From contig AWNW01000002.1 in the NCBI GenBank assembly GCA_000493945.1, positions 83,866 through 123,700 of the forward strand: a DNA stretch of 39,835 bases, read 5' to 3'. A model generated the notes under the pieces. That model ran no database searches. It was not told the origin of the DNA and saw only the letters and a program-made list of their open reading frames with translations. This DNA is from Candidatus Hydrogenedens terephthalaticus JGI OTU-1. GTDB lineage: Bacteria > Hydrogenedentota > Hydrogenedentia > Hydrogenedentales > Hydrogenedentaceae. Shown here one piece after another: positions 16,986-25,298 of this stretch. Position numbers and translations under genes: made by a program. Numbering within the stretch: position 1 is the stretch's first letter; every line of letters starts with the position of its first letter.

Positions 16986-18569
16986 TTATGTTTTGTTCAA
17001 ATATGGACAACCATTGATGTCTTTCTGCATCACTACAATATCTTCTGCAAAGTTTAAGCATGAGGGTGCACCACAAACCCCACAATCATATCCGGGCAAT
17101 TTTTTATTTATTTTTTCTATCTCACTAAGTTTCTGAATGGCTACTATTACATCCTCATCAAGTCTTACACCTTTTCTCGAGTTGATAGTAGACACCCTGA
17201 ATATAGCATCTATTTTTTTCTTTTCATACCTTTGTCTTTGTTTTTTCCAAAACGAATCAAAAATAATCTTTGCCATTGTGGGTTCTTCTATCCAATACGG
17301 AGAACCAAAACAGCCATTATAGCAAGCATATAATTCCACTGTTTTTATATGGATAGGTAATTTTTTCTTTTCCATATTTTCTAAAAATGTTTTAACCTGT
17401 TCTATTCCAGACACCGTTATTACACCATCACTTTCATTCTTCTTACCATCTATATTATGTATTTTATCTATCTCCTTTTTCTTGTTAATACTTTTGCATA
17501 TATCCTTTATTACTTCATACGATTCTTGTGGAGGAATCATGTTAATACCCATATTTGAATTTTTATTGCTATTAATCGCAGACATTTGTGCGGGACACGA
17601 AGGCACGAAGGAAATATTTCTTTGTTCAGGAAAACTATTTATTGCCGTTTCCACAGGTCCTAAATAAGGGGCAATATTTTCTATTAATGCGGGATATTCT
17701 GTTTGTATCCAATATAAAACTGCAGGACAAACAGGCAATATTAAAGGAAACTTTACTTTTTCATTGTTCTCAATATATCTTTGTGTCTCTTCTATCAATA
17801 CATCTTCCCACAAGGCTAATGGAAATATTTTAAATCCTTTTTTATGGTATATTTCCTCTTCAAACTCCTCCCATGAGTAATTGATTAAAACTGAGGCAAT
17901 CCACGGTGAAGGTGCAATAAATATCTTCTGTTTGTCTTCCTTACAGTTTTTCTCGTAGTATTTCAAATCAAATACTCTTGTAGGACATATCCTGATACAT
18001 TCGTTGCAATTGATACAATGGTGGGATAAAATATGTAAGTTGTTTTCATATAGTCTTATGGCTTCGGTAGGACATCTTGATATACATCGCAAACACTTTT
18101 TACATTTTTCCACTGTTACATGAACATAACTATCAACTTTTGAAAAATCCTTGTCTGATTTTACAAGTATAAGTATTTTTAATAAAGTACCTGTGGGTTC
18201 ACTATGAATAACAAAGTAATCTGAATTTTTCTTTATGTTGGGTAAACCCATTCCTGCTCCGAATCCCATTTCTTTTGCCTCATCAGGTGCCGTAGAGTAT
18301 CCCTCTTGAATAGCAAGGTCAATTCGTGGAATGCCGGGTCCTGTATCTTTAACCGTAACTTCAATCTTCTCGTCATCTATTACAAAACTAATTTCTCCGC
18401 CGTAAGAATGGATAATGACATTCATCTCTGCCTCATAAACAGCAATCATAATCTTTCTGATTATTTCTGAGGCTATTCCTAACTTACTTAATATCTCTTT
18501 AATTTTTGAAGAAACCTGTCCTCCACTTAAATAATCGCCTTTTTTCACTGAATAAGAACCTGTAATCAT
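16986..18569 (-). CDS. Fusion: RsbW-like HATPase + 2[4Fe-4S] ferredoxin + [FeFe]-hydrogenase-like domain + C-terminal FeS domain
   Basis: A 527-residue redox protein. Residues 20-135 are an anti-sigma-type HATPase (EAEMNVIIHSYGG, DTGPGI, MGFGAGMGLPNI). Residues 156-199 hold two ferredoxin motifs (Cys156/159/162/166 and Cys185/188/191/195). Residues 215-480 are related to the [FeFe]-hydrogenase large subunit, with VCPAV (Cys281), SCPAQ (Cys325) and ACYNGC (Cys416/420) where H-cluster ligands are expected. Residues 496-521 form a Cys-x2-Cys-x4-Cys-x16-Cys FeS domain as in RnfB or AcsC. The canonical TSCCP becomes LPVCP and PCTAKK becomes SCPAQM, so hydrogen turnover is doubtful. A sensor or electron-relay role is more likely (inference). 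The start overlaps the preceding gene by 4 bases (ATGA). Confidence 0.88.
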   Translation of the reverse strand: MITGSYSVKKGDYLSGGQVSSKIKEILSKLGIASEIIRKIMIAVYEAEMNVIIHSYGGEISFVIDDEKIEVTVKDTGPGIPRIDLAIQEGYSTAPDEAKEMGFGAGMGLPNIKKNSDYFVIHSEPTGTLLKILILVKSDKDFSKVDSYVHVTVEKCKKCLRCISRCPTEAIRLYENNLHILSHHCINCNECIRICPTRVFDLKYYEKNCKEDKQKIFIAPSPWIASVLINYSWEEFEEEIYHKKGFKIFPLALWEDVLIEETQRYIENNEKVKFPLILPVCPAVLYWIQTEYPALIENIAPYLGPVETAINSFPEQRNISFVPSCPAQMSAINSNKNSNMGINMIPPQESYEVIKDICKSINKKKEIDKIHNIDGKKNESDGVITVSGIEQVKTFLENMEKKKLPIHIKTVELYACYNGCFGSPYWIEEPTMAKIIFDSFWKKQRQRYEKKKIDAIFRVSTINSRKGVRLDEDVIVAIQKLSEIEKINKKLPGYDCGVCGAPSCLNFAEDIVVMQKDINGCPYLNKT

Positions 18570-18910
18570 TGATAGGTATTTCCCTTTTGAAATATTGCAT
18601 AAATAACCCCACAGGTTTCGTACATCTCTAAGGAAGATACCAAAAGAAAGGCTTTATTTTCCTTCGCACTTTCTATTAATTCACAGATGGGGTCTGTATC
18701 TGTAATAAGACATATACCAGGCACCTCAAATATATTAAATAACTGAACAAGGGATATGTGATTTAAATGTGTAATTATCAATGTCCTTTCGTCAGCAGAA
18801 TGAATTAAATCACTAATTCGGTCTCCTGCAAATACCCTTTCTATATCCATTTTTTCCCCGCTAACAACAATCTCTATCCCTGATGTCTTTATAATATCCT
18901 GTATATTCAC
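18566..18910 (-). CDS. DRTGG-like small protein
   Basis: A 114-residue protein aligned by eye with the DRTGG protein at 16619: GDRISDLIHSADERTLIITHLNHISL matches its SDLLSDVLANAKKGSILITLQTH segment, followed by a short strand (GICLITDTDP), ELIESAKENKAFLLVSS and a closing helix. The domain is divergent and its ligand is unknown. The start is GTG with GGAG nine bases upstream, and the stop overlaps the fusion gene start (ATGA). It is probably the first gene of a five-gene operon. Confidence 0.78.
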   Translation of the reverse strand: MNIQDIIKTSGIEIVVSGEKMDIERVFAGDRISDLIHSADERTLIITHLNHISLVQLFNIFEVPGICLITDTDPICELIESAKENKAFLLVSSLEMYETCGVIYAIFQKGNTYQ

Positions 18911-18979
18911 TTAAAAATACTCCAAAAGTATATATCTATTCTATCAAAGATTTACTTTGGAGTGTATTTGAAACAGAAA

Positions 18980-20503
18980 TCATTGCTCTGCGTTGTATTC
19001 TTTATCCTCTTTATCATTTCCTCCGTTTATTTTCATCTTTTCCATATATTCATCTAAGCTAATTCCACTTTCTCGAATATTTTCGATATATTTTGATACT
19101 GCATCGAAGTAAGTAAAATCACATTTTTTCAGCCCTTCTTTAATTTCATCAATATTATTTCCCTCATTCTTTTCCAAAGAGCGTAGTAAGCGATTTTCAA
19201 ATTCCATTTTTGCAAGCACTACTTTATACTTTTTTTCTGCAACTAAATCTGTTTTAATTGCAACCTTATCTGGTGGAAAAGTCCTTTCATATTCCGCATT
19301 TATTCCTGCCCACTCGGTTCTACTCCAGCCATATTTAAGTAAATCTACCAGATATTGCTCTATTTGTTTTCCCGTTAATGTTATTTCAACCAGTTCTTTA
19401 GCGCGATGTCCTGCTGTTAGGTAGACTGAATTGTAATCTAATTTTGTGGGTGAAAATGTGCTACGAATAAGTAATCGTGGATGACAAAATGCGATATCGG
19501 CATTGCTTCTTTCTTTTATCGCATTAGCAGCTAGTATTCCAATCTGACTTGTATTAATCAGTTTTTTGTTATTTATCAAAAATTCGGAAGCAATTGGACA
19601 AATTCTCTTCTCTTCCGCAAATACCCAATCTAAAATTTCTTTATCGGGTTCTACAATGTCGTGTTTTAGTTCTACTATCTGGTTTGTATATCTGGTAATC
19701 TTTTGTTTTTCATCATCTACCATTAATTTTAATTGTCCTGCATACATAGCATACGAACCCGCTTGAACGATAATTGCATTGGTATCCGAACACAGTCTTG
19801 CATCTTTTAACAATTCATGTGTATGCCCTGAAATAAATATGGAGATTTCAGGGATTTTTTTAGACAGTTCTGCACAGGTATTGCTTCCCAGATGACATAA
19901 GGCAATAATAAGATGGCAATCCTGTTTTTTTAGTTCTTCAACTGCATTTTTCAGTTCGGGTATAGCCTCTCTGGCAACTTTCAGTTCTTCACCTCCTAAT
20001 TTTACAACACCTACAAAACCTATGGATAAGTTACCTATTTTTTTTACAACCCATGGTTTGTAACAATGTTCTAAACCCTCTTTATAATTTGTTCCTACAA
20101 ATTCTACCGAAGGGGCTAATTCTCTCAATTCGCAAAGTCGTTTAATTCCTTTATCATAATCATGATTTCCAATGACCATCACATCATATTTCATTTTCTC
20201 TACAACTTTATACATCATTTCTCCATCGGTTAAATCTGTTACCATATCCCCTTTATCCATTAAATCACCTGCATCAAGCAACAACACATTCGGGTTTATT
20301 GCCCTCACTTTATTTACAAAACCTGCAATATAGGGAATTCCTCCAACACCCATATAACCCGGGCGAATATGGTCATGAATATCATTTGTATAGACGATAT
20401 TGACTTCTACATCTTCAGAAAATAAATTAAAAGAAATAAAAACCAGTAAAATTACACTTAGAATCACCCTTAAATAATAATTTTTGATATTCTTTGTCAA
20501 CAT
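18980..20503 (-). CDS. Exported 5'-nucleotidase/UshA-family metallophosphatase
   Basis: A 507-residue periplasmic-type enzyme. An N-terminal signal sequence (about 1-29) is followed by the metallophosphatase domain: TNDIHDH (39-45), LLDAGD (75-80), IGNHDYD (111-117), CHLG and SGHTHE. The 5'-nucleotidase C-terminal domain begins near 295 and contains TAGHRAKELVEITLTGKQIEQYL. It ends in an unusual charged tail rich in Asp, Glu and Lys. Family members remove phosphate from nucleotides or related esters outside the membrane. The typical substrate-binding Phe/Asn stack is not obvious, so specificity is open. It is 69 bases upstream of the DRTGG-like gene and probably a separate unit. Confidence 0.88.
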   Translation of the reverse strand: MLTKNIKNYYLRVILSVILLVFISFNLFSEDVEVNIVYTNDIHDHIRPGYMGVGGIPYIAGFVNKVRAINPNVLLLDAGDLMDKGDMVTDLTDGEMMYKVVEKMKYDVMVIGNHDYDKGIKRLCELRELAPSVEFVGTNYKEGLEHCYKPWVVKKIGNLSIGFVGVVKLGGEELKVAREAIPELKNAVEELKKQDCHLIIALCHLGSNTCAELSKKIPEISIFISGHTHELLKDARLCSDTNAIIVQAGSYAMYAGQLKLMVDDEKQKITRYTNQIVELKHDIVEPDKEILDWVFAEEKRICPIASEFLINNKKLINTSQIGILAANAIKERSNADIAFCHPRLLIRSTFSPTKLDYNSVYLTAGHRAKELVEITLTGKQIEQYLVDLLKYGWSRTEWAGINAEYERTFPPDKVAIKTDLVAEKKYKVVLAKMEFENRLLRSLEKNEGNNIDEIKEGLKKCDFTYFDAVSKYIENIRESGISLDEYMEKMKINGGNDKEDKEYNAEQ

Positions 20504-20628
20504 AAACTACTCCTTTGATTGTTTTACAAGTATATATGCATATTTGACTATAATTACTTTTTTTAGGTTTAATTTTCTTAAATTAATAATTTTACTATTT
20601 TTAGAAACTCATTTAATAAGGAATGAAA

Positions 20629-21249
20629 ATGTCATTTTTTACAAAACAGCCTTTTTTCCTAATCATAACTCTGTCTCTTCTTTCCTGTTCCAATGCTATT
20701 GTTCAGGAAACAAAATTAAAAGGGGAATTTAAAGTTTTAGAAGTCCAACCTATATCTGATCCAATTAATAATATTATTAAAAACGGTGCCTTCATAGAAT
20801 GGTTATCTGGGACACGGGTCCCTTCGGGTTTTTTGCCCCCGTTTTCTCAATACTCTTATGTAAATAAAAGGGCAAAAAAGGGAACGGGCTATGAAGTTGT
20901 TCAGAAATGGATAAAAGCAGATGCGGGTGTTGATATTGGTAATATGTTTCGCACTTCTTTATCTGATTTACAGCCAAATAATTATATCTTTTCTGTAAAT
21001 GCCACATTATTAAAAGGTCCAAAAGTTAATATAGGCGTATGGAAAATATCCGAACCCGGGAAAATGGAACCTTTTATAGACCCTCTCATAGAAATTGCTG
21101 GTGAATTGAATAAACCTATTCATCTTGAAAAGGAATTTAAGATAGAACAGGGAGACACCTATTTTTTCTGTGCTTATGCACCTGATGGAACACCACAAAT
21201 CATCTGGTCGGACTGGATATTATCCGTAGCACCTGTAAATAATCAGTAA
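20629..21249 (+). CDS. Predicted lipoprotein with a beta-sandwich, carbohydrate-binding-like domain
   Basis: About 206 residues. I choose the second ATG (20629) because AAGGA lies seven bases before it but only one base before the first ATG (20623). The leader FFLIITLSLLSC ends in a plausible lipobox. The mature part opens with NIIKNGAFIEWLSGTRVPSGF, the pattern of CBM4/9-like jelly-roll modules, and has LQPNNYIFSVNA near the middle. Function is unknown; it may bind a polymer at the cell surface. It is divergent from the nucleotidase gene and ends 5 bases from hsp20. Confidence 0.72.
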   Translation: MSFFTKQPFFLIITLSLLSCSNAIVQETKLKGEFKVLEVQPISDPINNIIKNGAFIEWLSGTRVPSGFLPPFSQYSYVNKRAKKGTGYEVVQKWIKADAGVDIGNMFRTSLSDLQPNNYIFSVNATLLKGPKVNIGVWKISEPGKMEPFIDPLIEIAGELNKPIHLEKEFKIEQGDTYFFCAYAPDGTPQIIWSDWILSVAPVNNQ

Positions 21250-21254
21250 TTCTG

Positions 21255-21680
21255 CTATTCTCCTGAAACTATAATTCTTTTTCCTACAGAAACTGATTTT
21301 TTGGGCATTGTTATCTTAAGCAAACCCATTTGCATTTCTGCATTAACTTTATCTTCCTCTATCTCATCAGCGAGTTCAATAACTTTTTCAAAACTCCCAT
21401 ACAGGCATTCACAGAAAACTGTTTTTTCATCATCTTCATCTACTCTTTTTACTTTATTACCGCGTACACTCAACTTGTTTTTATCAATAGTCAATACAAT
21501 ATCTTCCTTCTTTACTCCCGGCAATTCTACAAACACATAATAATCTGTATTTGTTTCGTAAACATCGGCAAGGGGTTCCCATGGCTCACCTTCATTTAAC
21601 CCTGTATTTAGACGACGCCATACTTCCATCATCAGTTTTCGAGGTAGCACTCGTAATGTATCAAATGGTGAAATAAACAT
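21255..21680 (-). CDS. Hsp20/alpha-crystallin family small heat-shock protein
   Basis: A 141-residue ATP-independent holdase chaperone. After a short N-terminal arm (WRRLNTGLNE) the alpha-crystallin domain runs from about 36 to 130: DVYETNTDYYVFVELPGVKKEDI, KLSVRGNK, and the closing GLLKITMPKK with the family's hydrophobic-Lys-Pro pattern. The C-terminal tail VGKRIIVS carries the I-x-V dimer-packing motif. AAAGGAG precedes the ATG. Confidence 0.95.
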   Translation of the reverse strand: MFISPFDTLRVLPRKLMMEVWRRLNTGLNEGEPWEPLADVYETNTDYYVFVELPGVKKEDIVLTIDKNKLSVRGNKVKRVDEDDEKTVFCECLYGSFEKVIELADEIEEDKVNAEMQMGLLKITMPKKSVSVGKRIIVSGE

Positions 21681-21715
21681 AGGGCATTCTCCTTTTTGTT
21701 TGTATATCTACTACT

Positions 21716-21721
21716 ATTATA
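21716..21721 (-). promoter_or_regulatory. Probable -10 element of hsp20
   Basis: TATAAT on the minus strand, 35 bases before the hsp20 start, in a very AT-rich gap (21681-21828). No CIRCE inverted repeat and no clear -35 are visible, so the basis of any heat control cannot be read here. Confidence 0.4.
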
Positions 21722-21828
21722 TACCAATAAAATTTAAATATATTTCATTTTTTTTATTGAAATATATAATTAAATTTTAAATAAATAACCCTTATATTTT
21801 TACATTAGATTAAATAGAATTTTTTGAA

Positions 21829-23037
21829 TTAACGAAACATATCTTTTGCAGAAGAAAAAAGTCTTGGGATATCTAAATGATAGGGACATTGTTGCATTGC
21901 AGTTTGAAGATGTTCCACAGATAATTTTTTCACATATTTCTCAATATCCCGATAACAATATCGAGCCCATTTTTCATCTCCATACCCCTTAGCATACAGC
22001 AAACATCTCCACACATCTTGCACATGAAGTTCTTCCTGCATACCATTTTCACAATGGTGGTTACAACCTGCACAATAAAGATGTTGGGTCTTTTCTGCAA
22101 TATTTTTCAGTTCCTGTTTCTCTAACTCTGTTAATTTCATAGGAGTTATTGCGGCATAAGCATTTTCATGTACATGTTGGACATTCCCCATTTGTGATGC
22201 AATACCTGCGATTCGTTCATCCTCCCATACTGCTTTTAATTTTGCCTGTATTTTTGTAAAATTTTTTGATGTCCAGGGGATTAATTCTTCGCCATCATCG
22301 GGAATACTACCCAATGTTTTCATAGCTACCAAACCTATTCCTGCTTTTGCACATGCATCTATAGCCCGATTTAAATTATCTTTTCCCATTTCACGGAAAC
22401 TATACTTAAACATAATTACATCAATTCCACCTCCTAACTTGCTGGCTTTCATCATAAGTTCATGGGCGTTCCCATGATGAGCACTAAAGCCAAAATAGCG
22501 AATTTTACCTTCTTTTTTTAATTTTTCTCCCATTTCAATAAATTCCTTATCTAAAAATCGCTCGTGTTTAACAATATGCATGTAAAAAATATCTAAATAA
22601 TCTGTTTCCAATTCTTCAAGAGAAGAATTTATATTTTCTACGAATTTCTCGGGAGAGGCATTATTTTCTGTCTGATGGACTTTGGACGCAATGATTAGTT
22701 TCTTTCTATCCCCGATTTGCTTAATAAAGGGTGCTATCGTTTTATGGGATTGTCCTTCTGCATACATTTGAGCGGTATCTAAATGATTTACACCTAATTC
22801 ATAAGCACGGTGTAATCTTCGATCGTATACAGGGTCAAGATTTTGACAACATCCCATAATCAGGATAGGTGTATCAATGTCTGTCTTACCTAATTTCTTT
22901 GTCGGGACTTTTGTTCCCGGAGGTATTTTCCATGAAGATTGTTTCTTTTCAGACTCTTCTGAAAAACCTACTTTAGTTAATATGCTTGCAGTAGTTACTG
23001 TTTTAAGTGTTCTTTCAATAAAATCTCTTCGATTCAT
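21829..23037 (-). CDS. Exported aldo/keto reductase with C-terminal FeS-type cysteines
   Basis: A 402-residue protein that begins NRRDFIERT, a twin-arginine motif with a short, weak hydrophobic stretch, so Tat export is likely but not certain. The aldo/keto reductase barrel keeps Asp87 and Tyr92 (LDTAQMYAEG), Lys119 (IASKVHQ) and His154 (FYMHIVKHE). The C-terminal part has CAGCNHHC and a later CPYHLDIP, a Cys-x2-Cys-x3-Cys...Cys-Pro set that probably holds a 4Fe-4S cluster, as in the ferredoxin-like tails of some aldo/keto reductases. The substrate is unknown. It is divergent from the hemerythrins. Confidence 0.87.
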   Translation of the reverse strand: MNRRDFIERTLKTVTTASILTKVGFSEESEKKQSSWKIPPGTKVPTKKLGKTDIDTPILIMGCCQNLDPVYDRRLHRAYELGVNHLDTAQMYAEGQSHKTIAPFIKQIGDRKKLIIASKVHQTENNASPEKFVENINSSLEELETDYLDIFYMHIVKHERFLDKEFIEMGEKLKKEGKIRYFGFSAHHGNAHELMMKASKLGGGIDVIMFKYSFREMGKDNLNRAIDACAKAGIGLVAMKTLGSIPDDGEELIPWTSKNFTKIQAKLKAVWEDERIAGIASQMGNVQHVHENAYAAITPMKLTELEKQELKNIAEKTQHLYCAGCNHHCENGMQEELHVQDVWRCLLYAKGYGDEKWARYCYRDIEKYVKKLSVEHLQTAMQQCPYHLDIPRLFSSAKDMFR

Positions 23038-23123
23038 TTGTTATCTTTCTCTATTTGATTTTTCATTAAATAATTTTATATAAAGTTTAATGTTAAGTCA
23101 AAATTAATTAAAGGAGATTACTT

Positions 23124-23531
23124 ATGCCCTTATTGAATTGGAATAGTTCATTAAGTGTTGGAATTCCCTCTATGGACGCTCAACATCAAAAACTGATTAA
23201 CATTATAAATCGGTTGCATGATGCTATGCGTGAAGGGAAAGGGAAAGATGTTATTGCTCCTGTCTTATTAGAACTACATAATTACACTGTTACTCATTTT
23301 ACCGCAGAAGAAAAACTAATGGAACAATGTAAGTATGAAGGACTGGCTTTGCAAAAACAACAGCATTCTAATTTTGTAAACCAGATAAAAAAATATCAAT
23401 CGGATTTAGAAAAAGGTTCTTTAGCACTTCCGCTTTCCGTTTCTAATTTTTTGAAAGATTGGTTAGTAAATCATATTCAAGGTATGGATAAGAAATACGA
23501 ATCCAGTATGAAATCAGCAGGCATTAAATAA
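23124..23531 (+). CDS. Bacteriohemerythrin 1, one iron-ligand His replaced by Gln
   Basis: A 135-residue single-domain hemerythrin, a four-helix bundle with a di-iron site that binds O2. Expected ligands are His21, His58, Glu62, [77], His81, His117 and Asp122. All are present except position 77, which is Gln (LALQKQQHSNF) where the neighbouring copy has His. The iron site may be altered or mononuclear. The AAAGGAG ribosome site is strong. The second copy follows 19 bases later, so the two form an operon of tandem duplicates. Confidence 0.92.
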   Translation: MPLLNWNSSLSVGIPSMDAQHQKLINIINRLHDAMREGKGKDVIAPVLLELHNYTVTHFTAEEKLMEQCKYEGLALQKQQHSNFVNQIKKYQSDLEKGSLALPLSVSNFLKDWLVNHIQGMDKKYESSMKSAGIK

Positions 23532-23550
23532 TCAAATAGGAGAGTATATC

Positions 23551-23958
23551 ATGGCTTTTCTTAATTGGAATGATAGCTTGAATATAGGAATACTTCAAAT
23601 TGATGCTCAACATAAAAACTTGGTCAATATGATAAATCAATTATACGAAGCAATGAGTACAGGAAAAGGAAAAGAAGTTATTGGGAAAATCGTTAACGAA
23701 ATGGCAGGCTATACGATTACTCATTTCGGAACTGAAGAAAAACTGATGCAGCAACATGGTTATCCGGAACTTCCACAACATAAAAAAGAACATGAACTCT
23801 TTGTTAAAAAAGTTCAGGAATTTAGTAGTGAAGTTCAAAAAGGAAATCTTATCATCACTTCAAATGTTGCAAACTTCTTAAAAGAATGGTTGATAAAACA
23901 TATTCAAGGAACGGATAAAAAATACGGTCCATTTTTAAAAGAAAAAGGGGTAAAATAG
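23551..23958 (+). CDS. Bacteriohemerythrin 2, complete iron site
   Basis: A 135-residue hemerythrin that aligns with the preceding gene without gaps. All seven ligands are in place: His21, His58, Glu62, His77, His81 (PQHKKEHELF), His117 and Asp122. Such proteins store, deliver or detoxify O2 in microaerophiles and anaerobes. The ribosome site is TAGGAGAG. Confidence 0.95.
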   Translation: MAFLNWNDSLNIGILQIDAQHKNLVNMINQLYEAMSTGKGKEVIGKIVNEMAGYTITHFGTEEKLMQQHGYPELPQHKKEHELFVKKVQEFSSEVQKGNLIITSNVANFLKEWLIKHIQGTDKKYGPFLKEKGVK

Positions 23959-23986
23959 AGGCGATTATATATACAATTTTATATTA

Positions 23987-23995
23987 TGTTATAAT
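23987..23995 (+). promoter_or_regulatory. Possible extended -10 promoter for the permease
   Basis: TGTTATAAT matches TG-n-TATAAT, 32 bases before the permease ATG. The implied leader is about 25 bases and has no visible Shine-Dalgarno sequence. Confidence 0.4.
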
Positions 23996-24027
23996 CTCAT
24001 CTCATCAACTCTTTACCTGTTATTATT

Positions 24028-25296
24028 ATGTTTGATCCTAAATATATTTCTTTAATACTTTTTATTTTTACATATCTACTTTTTTTCATCTTGCCTTCGC
24101 GAAGAAGTATTATCGCGATTATTGGCTCTTCTATTATTTTGTTTTCAGGGATAATGTCTCCCACAGAGATTTTTTTCGCCATTAACTGGAATGTCATGGG
24201 TATTTTTGTGGGTATGCTTTTTCTCGCTGATATTTTTATTGATAGTCGTTGTCCTGCCTTTTTAGCCACTTATCTTATTCATAAAAAAATGAGTACTCCC
24301 GTAGCACTTTTGATAATTTGCGGACTAGCTTCATTTATTTCTGCATTTGTGGAAAATGTTGCTACTGTCCTTATTATTGCTCCTATATGTTTTGAATTAG
24401 CAAAACGGTTAAAAATTGACCCGCGAGAACTAATAATCGGTGTTGCAATTTCAAGTAATTTGCAGGGAACCGCAACTTTAATTGGTGACCCACCTAGTAT
24501 GATTCTAGCGGGGTATGCGCATCTTAATTTCTTAGATTTCTTTTTTCACCATGGTAAACCTGGAATTTTCTTTGCAATACAAATAGGTGCTATTACTTCT
24601 TTAACATTTCTTTATTGGATATTCAAAAAATATAAAAGTGAACAGGAAGTTGACATTGAACCTATCAAATCATGGATACCTACGATCTTTCTTGTATTGT
24701 TGATTTTTTTACTTGCCCTTGCATCTTTTTTTGAAGAAACCTTTTTTACATCTGCAGGATTTATTTGCATAGTAATTGCTTTTATTGGGCTAATCTGGGC
24801 AAAGTGGTCAAACAATATTTCGATAAGAGACACTATTAAAGAACTGGATTGGCATACAACATTCTTCTTGATTGGCGTTTTTATAATGGTTGGCACCTTA
24901 AATAAATTTGGTTGGACAAATGATATTGCAGAGTTTATATACATATCTGTAGGAAGTAACAAACTCGTAATATATATTGCTCTTATCATTATATCTATAG
25001 TTTTGTCCGGATTTATTGACAATGTTCCTTACCTTGCTGCCATGCTTCCTATCACAACAGTCCTTGCTGAAAAAGGAGGTTTTAATCCGACATTACTTTA
25101 TTTTGGTTTACTTATTGGTGCCAGTCTCGGAGGAAATATAACACCCATTGGTGCATCCGCAAATATTGTGGGAACAGGATTGCTGAAAAAGGAGGGGTAT
25201 CATGTATCTTTTATGCAATGGATAAAAATTTCTATTCCATTCACCCTTATTGCAGTTATTCCTGCATCTATATTTGTTTTATTCGTTTGGTTGTAA
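24028..25296 (+). CDS. ArsB/NhaD-superfamily permease (SLC13/CitM-like)
   Basis: A 422-residue inner-membrane transporter with about 11-12 helices. ISAFVENVATVLIIAP (about 108-123), NLQGTATLIGDPPSMIL and the second-half counterparts SGFIDNVPYLAAMLP and GNITPIGASANIVG are the paired re-entrant motifs of the ion-transporter superfamily, which includes arsenite, Na+/H+ and dicarboxylate carriers. The substrate cannot be decided. The ATG lacks a ribosome site, but a later start would remove the first helix. The BNR lipoprotein follows after 2 bases. Confidence 0.85.
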   Translation: MFDPKYISLILFIFTYLLFFILPSRRSIIAIIGSSIILFSGIMSPTEIFFAINWNVMGIFVGMLFLADIFIDSRCPAFLATYLIHKKMSTPVALLIICGLASFISAFVENVATVLIIAPICFELAKRLKIDPRELIIGVAISSNLQGTATLIGDPPSMILAGYAHLNFLDFFFHHGKPGIFFAIQIGAITSLTFLYWIFKKYKSEQEVDIEPIKSWIPTIFLVLLIFLLALASFFEETFFTSAGFICIVIAFIGLIWAKWSNNISIRDTIKELDWHTTFFLIGVFIMVGTLNKFGWTNDIAEFIYISVGSNKLVIYIALIIISIVLSGFIDNVPYLAAMLPITTVLAEKGGFNPTLLYFGLLIGASLGGNITPIGASANIVGTGLLKKEGYHVSFMQWIKISIPFTLIAVIPASIFVLFVWL

Positions 25297-25298
25297 GT

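Noticed and set aside
21681..21828. CIRCE or ROSE-type heat-control element before hsp20
   Set aside because: No inverted repeat or thermosensor-like hairpin could be drawn; the gap is simply AT-rich.
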